From: Undaria pinnatifida
Taxonomy: Eukaryota; Sar; Phaeophyceae; Laminariales; Alariaceae
Assembly (NCBI GenBank): GCA_012845835.1
Contig: JABAKD010000015.1
Span: 8,358,467 to 8,422,466, forward strand
Length of the DNA stretch: 64,000 nucleotides
Reading direction: 5' to 3'
Shown here: positions 44,406-56,149 of the stretch, piece by piece
Layout of the letters: the number at the start of each line of letters is the position of its first letter
Numbering within the stretch: the stretch's first letter is position 1
The notes under the pieces: generated by a model
The model's database searches: none
Told to the model about the DNA's origin: nothing
The model's input: only the letters and a program-made list of their open reading frames with translations
Program-made: the position numbers and the translations under genes

Positions 44406-44989
44406 TCGTAGCGTGGTGTTCTGTGCAAAAATAGGGAAATGTACGTGTACGCTCTACGAGCAGAAAAACTCTGTTTGCATCCAAATCTTACTTGCGTACA
44501 CGGGGATAGGGGGTGCAGAAAATCAATCCCCGGGGATGTTGCGGAAACCCGGGGTTTTTCCTTAGTGTGCCCAAGGCCAAAAAAGTTCAAAAGGCTTGCC
44601 ACGCGCGACACACTGCACGGGTCGCGCCCAAACCTCCGGCAACGTGACCCCGACGGTCGAATTGTGCCCACCCCATCCGACGTTTCGGGCAAAGGTGCGA
44701 AGCTTTATTTTTCCCCATCCGCCGGAGGAAAAAAAAAAAAAAAAAAAAAGCCCGAAGAAAAAAAAAGACAGCAGTTATACGTATAAGTATGTACACACAC
44801 ATACACACGCACACGCACGCACTCCAAACGGCCCTTATATACCGTCCTCGTTCATGGGGCAATAGCAACCTATCCTTGTGGACTGGAATATAAGGACCAT
44901 TTGGTAGACGTCTTGTCCTCTAAGAGGTTCTTATATTTATGTCCAATCCAAGTCTCTTGCAGCAGCACCCCGCACCCGAATTTTCTTGT

Positions 44990-45165
44990 TTTTTTGGAGG
45001 CACCGGACGCCCCATCCCCAGCCACCCTCTCGGCCGATGCCGGCCACGTCGCGACGAAAATCGGCAGCTCCGACCCCTCGAAGTGGAGGAGACCCGGCCC
45101 CCGTCGCGCGTTCACCAGGCGCACACGGTTCCAGGCAGCTATCACGGTGTCCGATGTAGCCAACC
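44990..45165 (+). repeat. dispersed pair with coding-like similarity (partner 47095-47250)
   Basis: Shared words: CTCTCGGCCGAT, GCGACGAAAATCGGCAGC and GAGGAGAC. In one frame the copies read LSADAGHVATKIGSSDPS and LSADTRQSATKIGSPGPS. This could be a fragment of an old duplicated gene or element; not recognised. Confidence 0.3.
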
Positions 45166-45993
45166 AAACGTTGCGGATGTGTTCACAGTTTCTTACGGGG
45201 CGAAAATATAGAGGACGTTGACCATGGGATATCATCATTGTTCTTTCTTATATTCCCGGCCGACACAGCATACCAAGCGACAGAACAGGGCCCATTCCGG
45301 CGCATGATACACCCCTGTCTGCACCCTGCTCTCCGCCGCGAGAGATATGGCGCTCGGCAGATGTGTGCTGCTGCTGCTGTATATTGCTCCAGCTGCTGCT
45401 GTTGTTCTGCGGCTACTGCTGCGGCTACTGCCGCTTCTACTGCTGCAACTGCCGAGAGGGTGTGATAAAAACAAAACAGGCGATTCGAGACTGGGCGGGT
45501 AGGGGGCCATTTTTTTAGAAACGAAACAAAAGATAGCAAAAAAATGTAGTTCCAAGTGACCTGCTCGTCTCAGGGAGGCGGAACGCAATCCCTAGAGCCA
45601 GCTCAGCGACGTTTAATGCGCCGAGCACCGTCACGGAGCTCGGAGATCCAGACATGCTTCATACTATACCCATGGAGCCTTGCTTGCCCCGCAGCCGAAA
45701 GGGCGAGAAGAAACCCTTGGCCGCCGCGAGCCAAAAAAAAGTAAGTAATATTTTCCATATACATACAAGGTTCTCCTCTGTGTCGTGGTTCCCTGGGGGA
45801 AAAAACGAATGGGGCGAGCGCAAGAGTCCACTTAATATTTGTTTTATTTCCCCAAGACTTACTGTACCGAAGGGTGGAATAGTGCTGTGAACCTGGATGG
45901 TATAGAACGTCGCAGACGTTGCAGTAGGCGGTGCGTTTTGAAAAGTCACATATATACATTGGGTATAAAATAGGTTTATCTTACAATGGTAAT

Positions 45994-46146
45994 TCTATAT
46001 AGCGCCGGCATGAGCCGGCTGGAAATACCGGAAATGTAGCGGCAACCGGCATCACTCCGCACACGGACACTACTGGTTGCTTTCATGTCGATCGGTGCTA
46101 ACCGATTACAGAGGCACAATATCATAGCGCGCAACCGGCACTATCA
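45994..46146. mobile_element. miniature element copy
   Basis: TCTATATAGCGCCGGCATG at the left and GCGCAACCGGCACTAT at the right, interior GCGGCAACCGGCATCACT. Diverged member of the same family. Confidence 0.4.
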
Positions 46147-46357
46147 ACCAACAAAATATTTTGAGAAAAGATGGCGTAATATTTATTCTCCAACTCCGAA
46201 GATGATCCTAGTCTACCTCGAAGTGCTTTTTGTCTCTTTAACCGGAGTATTGCAGTGCTGAAAGGGTTTTAGCTGAAAAAAAAAAGTTCTCGGCGGGGTG
46301 TTGTAAACAATTGAAGAACGTGTTATGTGAGTACGACCAATTGAATGGTTGAAGCTC

Positions 46358-46825
46358 AACCTTGCAAGCTGCGGGGTACATGTATATTCCATTAAAATGT
46401 CTTCAAAAAATCAACGTTTACTCGATCCCACTGCACCCCCCCCCGCGAACGCCAGGTACTGGTGTATGTTGTCATGCAGCTGCAGCAGTAGAAGGTATAC
46501 ACACATACGTACTATTAATACTGGGACAACAGCAGTAGTAGCAGTAGAGTATTACGTACGTAACCCAACCCCATGCGTCGTCTTTGCAAGCTGCGTGATA
46601 CATCTATATTTCATCTATGATATCGGGATTTGACGATGTCTTGAAAAATTTGAAGTTGACCCGATTCCACTGCACCCCCCCACCCACACGAACGCCAGGT
46701 ACCGGTATATGTGGTCATACAGCAGCAGCTGTCAAAGGTATACACGTACACGTGTGTACACGTACTACTGGTACAACAGCAGTAGTAGCAGTATTACGTC
46801 GTAACCCAACGCCAGCCGTCATGTC
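46358..46825 (+). repeat. tandem duplication, about 230 bases
   Basis: Both units run CTTTGCAAGCTGCG (foldback-type end), CGATTCCACTGCACCCCCC, CGAACGCCAGGTAC, GTCAT.CAGC, ACAACAGCAGTAGTAGCAGT, TACGT..GTAACCCAA and GCCGTC. Confidence 0.5.
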
Positions 46826-48524
46826 ATGTCCTAGCAGCACACACATTTGAACCGCTGTTCAACCTGGGTGTGACTGCTGCTCTGTACTGCCTGGTATGTA
46901 TTATAATGCACTGAGCTGACTATTGGAAGTTTGACTCGTGCTCGTAGTCCCAGGAGCACGACGAATATGTGAGCACGGGCACTAATGTGTATGGGAATGC
47001 CAAGACCGTTTCGATATTAACATGAATACCAAACCGTGCATTATATTCCGGTACAAAACGTGTTTGCTTGCTCTCCACGCTAAACTAATGCCACAGCTCC
47101 CGCTGCCCTTTCTCGGCCGATACGCGCCAAAGCGCGACGAAAATCGGCAGCCCCGGTCCCTCTGAGTCGAGGAGACTCGTCCCCTGCTGGGCGTTTGACC
47201 TGGGCAAGACTTTTGGGACTGTGGTCACGGCGTCTGACGATTGTTGATTTTGTAAGGTGTGTCATGACTGAAAACTAAAAAATCTCGCGACCATCATGGA
47301 CATAAATGTAATGACCGTTTATACACTAATATGACATTCAAACGATAAGTACTACAATGCAATTCAAACGACCCTCACCAGCTCAACAGAGTGGCACTTC
47401 AAATCCGCGTTTCACTGACAGCAGCAGCAGCAGCATCAGGGGCACGAGAGAGCGGTGGTATGGTCGGGCAGGGCGTCGAAGGCCCCGATCAAAGCAACTA
47501 GCTACAGCAGCCACACGCGCATAGAGTTGCAGGCTGCTGCTTCTAAGGGGCTGGGCTACTGCTAGGCGTGTGGTGTGTAAGGCGTGGCTGTGCGCTCCGA
47601 CTCTGCGCCCTGTGCTGATGCACGCACCTAGATAAACAGGTAGGCTGTGTCGATTCGGGGTGGGCGCTATGTGTCCCCGCGAATAGAGCCGGTGCGCGCG
47701 CACTTTGCGGGCCGAGTGGCCGGGCCGTCAGTGCCGGGCGGACGCGGGGGTGGGCGGGTCGGGCGCCGGCCGGCCATGCGCCGGTCTCCGTTCCGGAGCT
47801 TTTGGGGCCGGACGCGCGGCCCGGGCGAGAACGCCTCGAGAGAGCTAAAAGTGGCAAAGTCGTAGTAGGTAGTACAGAGTAAAAAAAGTTACCACACACA
47901 TGGTCTACGCGTACAGTATGTAAGGTAATGCCAAGAGTTCGATATAGACTAACAATGGACTACTTGCTACCGTTTTTTAAGTGAATCCGATTCCGAGCTT
48001 CATCAGATTTCGATCGGATAAATCCGAGCGCACGTCGACTGACCCTTTTGTCCGGCGACGAAACGTGTTAAGTGCGTTTATTTTTATGTTTTGACTCAAC
48101 CAAGCGTCCGGGGCCAGTTAGGTGACTGACCATGTCTGCTGCGTGTTCTCTTCGTAGCCACTGAGACGCGCGCACTGAGCCAGCTTTACTATTATACCAT
48201 ACATGATATAATAGTATCACCAAGCCCCGAGCCTCCCAGATCGACTGCCTGTGTGTTGTCTGATCGTGGAGAGACGTGCTGACGATGTTCCAGGCGCGAA
48301 ACACGGTGGTATCGCTGCCTTCGTCATTCAACTGCTCGATGCTATTGCAATGCTGCTGCTTGTTGCTAGCTGTAGATCGCTCACTTCTTGGAGATACAGT
48401 ACGCGACTGTAGCGCTTACGATTTTGACAGTTGAGAATTTCAGGCTCAATTTTTTTTTAGACGAAAATAAAGACATGTCATTTTTGTCTGATCGCTCATT
48501 GGTCGGGATTCATACACAAAGTAA

Positions 48525-49440
48525 GCGTCACCCGGGCACGATAGGGTCACATCCCGGGATCGGAATCCATCCACACATCTACAACCCCGATAGCCCGGGG
48601 ACGAACACGGATATCATCTGGGTTGATAACCCCCCGCACGTTGTGGAAATACCAACCCCCTCCGGCCGATCCCTGATTGGCTGGGTTCGCATGTTGAGCC
48701 AGCTCCACTTCGGGAGGATAGGGTCCCATGCTCGGTCCAGGCGTCGTTCCGTATCATCTCTAAAACTTGGACCAATCGGGGAATAAAACCGAGCTTTCTC
48801 GGGTCGACACCGCCCCGCACGGTGAGGAAACCCAAATCCCTTCGGCTATTCGCTGATTGTTCGAGCTCCGCAGCGCTGTCCTAGGCGAATAGACGCCATG
48901 GGGGGCGTTTCCGTCGCACACGGGGAAGATAGGGTCCCATCCCCGATTCATAAATCTCCCGAATCTCTCCAGCTCCAAAAACGCGGGAACAATAACGATG
49001 ACCTCCCGTGTCGACACCGCCCCGCACGGCGTGGAACCCCAACCATATTGGCTTGCCGCTGATTGGATGGGGCTCGGACATAAGGGCAGCGCCACCACGG
49101 GAGGATAGAGTCCCATGCCCGTTTCAGATATGCTGACAAACCGGGGACGATGACCGATTTCCTCCCGCGGGTCGACACAGCCCCGCATGATGGTGTGACA
49201 ATAATCTGATTCACATTGACTTATCGTTGATTGGCTGTGCAGCTCGTAGAGCCAGCGACACCCGGGGAGAATATAGGCCAGCCAATGGGGGGGGGGGCAT
49301 TCCGACGCACCTGATGAGGATAGGGCTCCGTCCACGTTCCTGAAATCATTCCATACCCCACCAACTCCAACAAATCGAGGACGAAAACGACTTCTCCCGG
49401 GTCGACACCACACCGCACGGTGTGGAATCCCTAGCTAGCT
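48525..49440. repeat. degenerate tandem array, 160-230 base units
   Basis: The anchor GGGTCGACACCGCCCCGCAC and variants occur at about 48619, 48799, 49008, 49170 and 49399, each followed by GTGTGGAA and, further on, a GATTGGCTG word and AGGATAGGGTCCCAT. The 217-codon minus frame here (repeating PCGAVSTRE) is a product of the repeat. A further single copy is at about 51440-51560. Confidence 0.6.
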
Positions 49441-49751
49441 GCGGTTCGTATACAACGCCAACACCACAGGAGAGGGTTCAACCCCTGGTTCAGAAGTCTT
49501 TCAAGGTATTTACAACTAGAAGAAAATGGGTCAACTCGCACTGCTGATTTTTATCCGTACTAGTGGTACTCCCGAAATATGCCAGTTGCCGGCCGGTATG
49601 GCGGACAAAAACAAATTGGTGCTGTACCCTCTGTATTAAGTACTAAAATAACAAAATAATAACAGGGCAGTACGACAATGCCGCCGTACGTACGGTAGTA
49701 AAGGTATCATCCTCTGTACGTAAGTTTTGCAAAACGAAAATGATAACACGG

Positions 49752-51345
49752 CAGCAGTAGTACGTACGGTAGTAAAGGACAGAGGAGTGCAGCAGTGGGG
49801 ACAGTGGTACTCCCAAGCACCAGTGGGAGGCCGGTATTGAATTGTAGAAACAAAAAAAAGGGTTAATCTCCCACAGGACGCAAAAAGACTCCCACGTACA
49901 GAACGGCCCACCCACCCACCACGGACGACGCAGTGCACCCTCCACCCACCCACCGACCAAACCTTTACTACATACAGCAAAACAGCAGTGCAGCAGTCCG
50001 TACATCAGAACAGCCGTGCAGCAGTACGTACAGCAGTATACACCTGGTACGCGGGGAGCAGTTAGTTGGTTGGTTCTCATGAAACAGGAAACAGCAAAAA
50101 AAAGACTCCCACGTACAGAACGGTCCACCCACCCACCACGGACGACGCAGTGCACCCTCCACCCACCCACCGACCAAACCTTTACTACATACAGCAGAAC
50201 AGCAGTGCAGCAGTACGTACATCAGAACAGCAGTGCAGCAGTACGTACAGCACAGCAGAACAGCAGTGCAGCAGTACGTACATCAGAACAGCTGTGCAGC
50301 AGTACATACAGCAGTATGCACCTGGTACGCGGGGCGCAGTCAGTTGGTTGGTTCTTATGAAACAGGAAACAGCAAAAAAAAGACTCCCACGTACAGAACA
50401 GAACGGCCGACCCACCCACCACGGACGACGCAGTGCACGCTTCACCCATCCACCGACCAAACCTTTACTACATACAGCAAAACAGCAGTGCAGCAGTACG
50501 TACATCAGAACAGCAGTGCAGCAGTACGTACAGCACAGCAGAACACCACCCACCATGCACCCACGAACCTACCCAGTACAGCAGTACAGCAATGCAGCAG
50601 TACGTAGAGCAATACACCTGACAGGCGAGCAGCAGCCGATTTGTTGGTTACAATGCTCTCGGGCTGGTTAAGCCAAGCCAAAAGCGCTCGCGTTGCCAAT
50701 TCTGCGCACGGCGAGCGGCGACGGCTGGACGCTGCTGTGTTTGGTCCTGGTGTTGTGTGATTGCTGTTGACGCAGGCGCGCTTGTGGTCTCGTGTCCATG
50801 GCTGTGTCCATGGCCCAAGTGGCCAAAAAACTCGCCTGGCCTGGCTTTGGCGATCTCTATTTCGCCGACGCCGACAGCACCTGGTGTCGTTTTCACGTTC
50901 TCTAATCTGCTCATAGCGGGAGCGCCGGGCGTCGTTATCACGTTCTCGATTGCGCTGGCAGCGAGAGCGATGGGCATCGTTCTCGCGTTGCCGCTGTTGA
51001 CGCAGGCGCGCTTGTCGTCTCGTGTCCATGGCTCATGTCCATGGCTTTCGATGGCTCAAGTGGCACGTGACCAAAAAGCAATTCGAAAATTCAATATAGT
51101 TGGGAGTTCGAAGAAAAATAATTAGCAGGCAGCGACGAAGAAAAAGCGGGGGGGGGGCAAGCGAGCCGTCCCCGGGAGGGCGATTTCCACGCTTCCCCCT
51201 CGCCGAGGTGGGGCACCGACGCCCGTTCTTTCGCCGGCATGTCGTAGTGCTGCTGTGCGGATGGGACGCGGCTGAACCGCGAGGCCGCCTGAGGCCGAGT
51301 GGAGCTCGGGAGTCGCCGCTTTTTTGGGGGGGGTGTTTTAACCAA
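49752..51345 (-). repeat. large inverted duplication, copy 2, internally expanded
   Basis: Inverse of 8762-9500 with two changes. The GTACGTGGGAGTC...CAGCAGTACGTA block is amplified to three units (about 49870-50030, 50085-50330, 50370-50550), with CAGAACAGCAGTGCAGCAGT subrepeats between. A 460-base segment (about 50630-51090) with the Arg-rich frame is present only here. Confidence 0.6.
50505..51029 (-). pseudogene. Arg-rich repeat-protein fragment inside an insertion
   Basis: From ATG at 51029 the minus strand encodes about four copies of a roughly 15-residue Arg-rich unit (RQRENDAHRSRC, RERDNDARRSRY, RERENDTRCCRR, RDRQSQARR). A Pro/Trp/Ser segment follows, and then the frame runs into the surrounding duplicated repeat. 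Comparable Arg/Glu tandem units precede helicase or transposon-protein domains in some algal and animal genomes, but no such domain follows here. A 60-70 base piece of the plus strand starting GACGCAGGCGCGCTTG recurs at 50,770 and 50,997 on either side of the repeat units. The block from about 50,630 to 51,090 is missing from the related copy at 9 kb, so it looks inserted. Probably non-functional. Confidence 0.3.
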
Positions 51346-51696
51346 GATATTTTTCAAAGATCCAAAACGTCACGACCAACCTTAGCGTATTATATAATAA
51401 GGATATACCCCACCCGATACGCGGACATTTCATTTGACCCCCTGCCTCGATACCGCCCCCCACAGTGTAACCCAACCTCCGGGTGTTGGATTGATCGGCT
51501 CGGCTGGGGTTCGTGGATAGAGGAAAACCACTACTCACTACAATTTTCATCAAGTTCAATGACTATCATCGCATACTGGCCTGTGATTAGAGAGGTTGTA
51601 CATTGACCATTTGCATAATTCAGTTTAGATCGAGTCCGAGGTCGGTGCAACTTGCTTGGGTATCGTATTATATCAGCAGTAATAAAGCTACTTCAC

Positions 51697-52036
51697 TGTT
51701 TTTTTCTTCCATCCCATTTATTGTCCTCGCACTACTCTCGCCCTCCCTCCCAGTAGTACAACTCAAATCCGGGGTCACATAGCAGATCCTGCTCCCCCCT
51801 CCCCACTACGGTACGACATGGCTTGATTTTTATCGCGAGAAGAATTCAGCATTTTCTTCCCTCGTCGATTCGCGTGGAATTTACCTACCGACGCTGCTGG
51901 GCGTTCTCAGCAGTTAGTTGATCCTTTTTTTGCATTTCTGCAAATAAATTCAAGTATCACAACGGTGGGAATCGAACTCAAGGACCAACGCTATTAGCGT
52001 TCGAGAGTCACCACTAGACCACCGGGGCGACCGGCT
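51697..52036 (-). mobile_element. diverged SINE with best-preserved tRNA-like head
   Basis: Minus strand from 52036: GCCCCGGTGGTCTAGTGGTG (box A TGGTCTAGTGG), an anticodon-like arm AACG-CTAATAG-CGTT with AAT in the anticodon position, and box B GAGTTCGATTCC. The body keeps only short matches to the family (TGCTGAATTC...TCGCGATAAAAAT, TGTGACCCCGGAT) and ends in a T-run on the plus strand at about 51698-51706. The 5' GCCCCGG has no complementary 3' strand, so this is not a functional tRNA-Ile gene. Confidence 0.55.
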
Positions 52037-52039
52037 CTA

Positions 52040-53190
52040 TATAACTCACTAGAGATGACCAATCGTCAATCAGCAGGAAGGAGCACGTCAAGTAGGAAGC
52101 AGCACAAAATTATTTGTCAATTACGTACCAACACGACCGCTTCCAGTTGACCGGCAAACAACCAAAACAGCAACGGAGAGACAGGCACCACAGCAACAAC
52201 AAAGCACGCCTTCCACACCGCTTATACTTCTCCAAGGAGTCTTCTCGGGGAAAAAAACCACCCGCCGATGCGATACCGGGACGAATGCATGCCACTGGTT
52301 TGTTCCGTGGATACCGTCTACTACTACGACCTTCTTCGCGTGGCGCAGGTTAACAACAGGAACTATTTTTGCCCTTGTTTTTTGTGTCAAGAAGTTTTTC
52401 GCTGATTTTTGGTGCACCCTTCCCATGCCATAAGTCAGACAAAAAGCGTGTGTGTAATAGAGCATCAGTGTGTGTGCTCTTACTCGTACCTATATTACTT
52501 GCACGAGTACAAACTATGTCGATGTTCCCGAACTCGTATAATACCACCCTCGAGGTCGGGGACGCAGCCACTTGTAATGCTGCTGTGTGGCTTTTTCTGG
52601 CGCACGCAGTAATCGTAATCACCACTGCCTCCTCCTCGTTTAGTCATGCGTGCGCTTGCCACGTCCATCCATGTACGTACTTACCTACCGAAATTCAATT
52701 AAAAAATGCACTACTATGATACCTACCGCTGTACCATGTTTTTTTTTTTACAGTACGTAGTAATTTTTTTTTGTTCTGCGACAAAACATGACTCCAAGTT
52801 GGAAATAATGTCTTGCCAAGTTTTATTTTATCAACCTCTCCATGCATGAAGATCCGAAGAATAACTGGAGAGTACCGCTCAAAATTCAAAAATTTGCGCA
52901 CTTGTCGCTCGTCTCGCTCAGCCCCGATCCCCGTTGACGTCGAGATGTGGAACGGATAAGGCAGGATGAGGGGCGTTGGAGCCGCCCCTCGAAAACGGCG
53001 CTCGAACGAAGCGATTTGACCGAGAAATTCCAGTTTTGAGAATCCCATACTGAGGCCGAGACGAAAAATAACTCCTGGCCAATCCCTGTCCTATCAAAAA
53101 CGCGAATAATTTTATATATGGTAAAGATACGTCAACTGTGAGTTCGACAAATACTAACCTTTGCACGCTGCGTGATTCACCAGCCGCTGG
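52040..53190. other. no gene recognised
   Basis: Between a diverged SINE and the hAT-like element. AT-rich runs at 52739-52772; an inverse subfamily B end at 53118-53172. Frames below 120 codons with no recognised domain. Confidence 0.35.
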
Positions 53191-53197
53191 TTATTTG

Positions 53198-54477
53198 CAG
53201 GGTGGTGTTCGGTAACGATATTTTAGGCGGTCTCAGACGGGGCGGTACCGCCACTTGCCGGTAGTTTTGCTGACGGTAGTCGGTATTTCGTTATTTGACG
53301 GTAACTACCTTGACGGAAACGGTAAAACCAAAATATGCCGGTAATTATGTCGGTGGTAATAGGACACGACGTTAATTGTTCGACGGTAAACGGTATTTCG
53401 ATATTTGACGGTAACTGCCTTGACGGAAACGGTAACACTAAAATATGCCGGTAATATTTCGGCGGTAATGCAACACGACGGTAATTTCTTGACGGTAGAC
53501 GGCATTTCGTTTTTCGGCGGTAACGCCCTTGTTGGCGAACGGTAACACGAGAAATGCCGGTATTTGGCAGTTGTTGTTGGATATGTGCGTGCCTCACACA
53601 GGCGGGCAAGCTACTTCTCTTTTTATCACATCGGGATTGAGCAGTCTCATGCAAACAACAACCACCGGAAAAACGAAAAAAAGTCCCTACACAAGCGGGC
53701 AATAAGCTACTTCTCTTTTCATCACATCAGGATTGAGCAATCTCATGCAAACAACAACCACCGGAAAAAAACAAAACAAAACAAAAACAGGCGCGTACAC
53801 AACAAGCGGGCAAGCTACTTCTCTTTTCTTAGGGTCTGGCGAAGCAGCAGACGGGACTGACGAAGCAGCAGGCCCAGCCTCTTCACTTGTAGTGGCAGCA
53901 GACCCCCCCCCAAGACTACTGTCCGCACCGCTCATACTTCTGCTGACGATGCTGGGCGTAATGTGGTGTGCGTGTGGTGGCAGGTGCGCGACGCTCCCTG
54001 TCCAGACCTCCACACACGCATACAAGGTTCTCCCGGGAGGGAACCAGTGGAACCTTCTGACCAGAAAATATAAAATATAAAAGAACATTAGCCACGTGTC
54101 GCGCGGCATCCAGTACAACAAACTACTGACGGTGCGTTTTGGGCGGTATCTAGTGTTGGCGGTACTCTTCTGGCGGTATCCAGTGTTGGCGGTACCCTTC
54201 TGGGGGTACCCAGTGTTGGCGGTACTCTCTCGGCGGTATCTACAGTTGCCGGTATTTATTTGCCGGTAAACGGTTAAACATAAATCTGGCGGTAATTCCG
54301 TCTGACGGTAATAAATGCGACGGTAGTTTCTTGACGGTAGACGGTATTTCATTTTTCGGCGGTAACGCCCTTGGCGGTAGACGGTAACACGAGAATATGC
54401 CGGTAAACGGCGGAATACCGGGACCATCAGACGGGGCGGTAAAAACAACGACGGGTAGATTACCGAACACCACCCTG
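53198..54477. mobile_element. hAT-like non-autonomous element with subterminal repeat arrays
   Basis: The ends CAGGGTGGTGTTCGGTAA and its inverse match at 18 bases. Inside each end lie arrays of a 120-base unit rich in GACGGTAA/GCCGGTA words (53220-53560 and 54130-54440). The centre (53590-53830) holds two and a half copies of a 93-base unit with GGGCAAGCTACTTCTCTTTT. CAGGG tips and subterminal arrays are common in hAT elements, which make 8-bp duplications; the flanks GTTATTTG and GTTATGCA agree only in the first five bases. No transposase frame. Confidence 0.58.
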
Positions 54478-54749
54478 GTTATGCAGTTTGTTAACGCCTT
54501 TACACGTACATAGAGGGTACACGTACATTTCCGTATTTTTGCACAGAACACCACGCTACGATCCTGCCGCCAAGCAGCAGTCCAGCCCCCTAGCAGAAGC
54601 AGCCTGCAACTCTATGCGCGTGTGGCTGCTGTTGTAGTAGGTGATTGCTGTGATCGGAGCGTGCCATTTGTCACCCCACCATAGACTTATGAATATCTTT
54701 GTGCTGAAATCCCTCGGTTGGTGCTTCCCTGGCATCTCCGAGATCAGAT

Positions 54750-55770
54750 GTGGTCCAGGTTATTACTTGCGGAACGGTCCAGATTTTCTTTCATTTCTTG
54801 ATTTCTTGATTTCTTGATTTCTTGATTTTTTTATTTCTCGATTTTTGTATTTCTTGCTTTTCTTGATTTTCTTGATTTCTTGCTTTTTTTTAATTCTGCT
54901 CGTTTTGCCAGTTGCTTCTTGCCTTTTAAGCTGCTTCCTGCAAATTTGGTTTTCTGCCAAACACGATTTTGAACCTTTTCGCGATTGTTTCTTCCCTTTC
55001 CCGCTAATTTGCCGCTTGTGCATTACTTGCGGAACGGTTCAGCTTTAGCTTTTCTTTGATTCCTACCATTTGTTTTGTATTTGACGCTGTTTCATCAGCT
55101 GAGGTCTGGGCTTGGCTCATCAGCTTCGCGCCGCCCAGCACCCCACCGCAGCGCTATAGCTCGCAGCTACGGAGCGCCGTGCAGTGCCCTACGATTCCCT
55201 GTAGCTTACATTTGTTGCGGAACGAAGTTTCATCAGCTGACATCTGGGCTTGGCTCATCAGGTCCGCACCGCCCAGCACCCCACCGCAGCGTTATAGCTC
55301 GCAGCAGCGCAGGGCCGTGCAGTGCCCTGCGATGCCCTGTAGTCTATTATCCACCCTTTATTTCGTGCTTGACGAACTTTCATCAGCTGAGATCTGGGCT
55401 TGGCTCATCAGCTCCGCACCGCCCAGCCCCCCACCGCAGCGCTATAGCTCGCTGCAACGCAGCGTTGATGTGCTTTGCTGCTTTGCGATGCTGCGTGCTT
55501 TGCGGTAGTTTGTACATGCCAGTAACATTCGCAGTATCATCCCACGTACCGGTACTACTATTAATAAGTTTGTACCAGTACATACTACGTTGTTGGATCA
55601 CAATGCACCCCCAGCTAAGGTCAGCCAGGCTATATATAGCTCTCAGCAGTGCAGCGCGGCATGGTGCGGTGCCGTGTGTTGCCCTTCGTTTTGCGGTGTT
55701 GCGTCGTGCGGCGCTGTGCGTTCTTTTGAACATACAGCAGTAGTACCAGGTATGATACAGGTGCCAGGTA
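54750..55770 (+). repeat. dispersed repeat family H, copy 3, tandemly expanded
   Basis: TTACTTGCGGAACGGTCCAG at the start and again at 55023. A 147-base unit (TTCATCAGCTGA.ATCTGGGCTT, CACCCCACCGCAGCG) is repeated three times from about 55090, 55230 and 55378. It ends TTTTGAACATACAGCAGTAG. A T/A-rich GATTTCTT tandem lies at 54785-54890. Confidence 0.45.
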
Positions 55771-56149
55771 CCATTATGTAGGTGTTGTGTTCTCATCCCA
55801 CGTACTGCCGTTCAGAACGTGACATCAACAAGCATCTAGCGCAGGGCAATTAGCTCCAATTAAGGGTGGGCGTTTCGCTGCGTTTCGTTGGGCATGTTTG
55901 TGTCTAGTGACCCAGCCACAGTTTGCGCCTTATTTCTCCGTTTTCTGCCAGGCACCTGGTTATTACCTCTACGCGTGGTTATTCCCGGCCGGTTGCTCCA
56001 CGCACGTTAATATTTAGTGATAGATGTAAGTAGCTACTATGATATCCATCTTTTGATGTGTACTTCGCTCAAAGGCGCTGAGGTGCAGTCTATGCCCTCA
56101 TGAAGTAAATAAGCCATTGACTCTCCTGAGTGCGTCTATGTATATACTA

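Larger units (their letters stand above)
44405..48520. other. mixed region without a confident gene
   Basis: A plus frame at 44439-44786 runs into a poly-A block (44729-44766) and is unlikely to be complete. A frame from 45654 reaches a consensus donor AAA/GTAAGT at 45741 but has no convincing partner exon. 47650-47840 is GC-rich (GGGCGGACGCGGG). Repeats are listed separately. Confidence 0.3.

Noticed and set aside
45654-45740. coding exon before a consensus GTAAGT donor
   Set aside because: The donor is good, but no acceptor and continuing frame could be joined with confidence, and the start is ambiguous.
48760-49413. 217-codon minus-strand frame with repeated PCGAVSTRE
   Set aside because: Explained by the degenerate tandem array; neighbouring frames carry the same repeated peptide.
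53687-54448. 253-codon minus-strand frame
   Set aside because: Runs through the subterminal arrays of the hAT-like element (repeating TVYRQ/ANTGYRQ) and shows no transposase motif.
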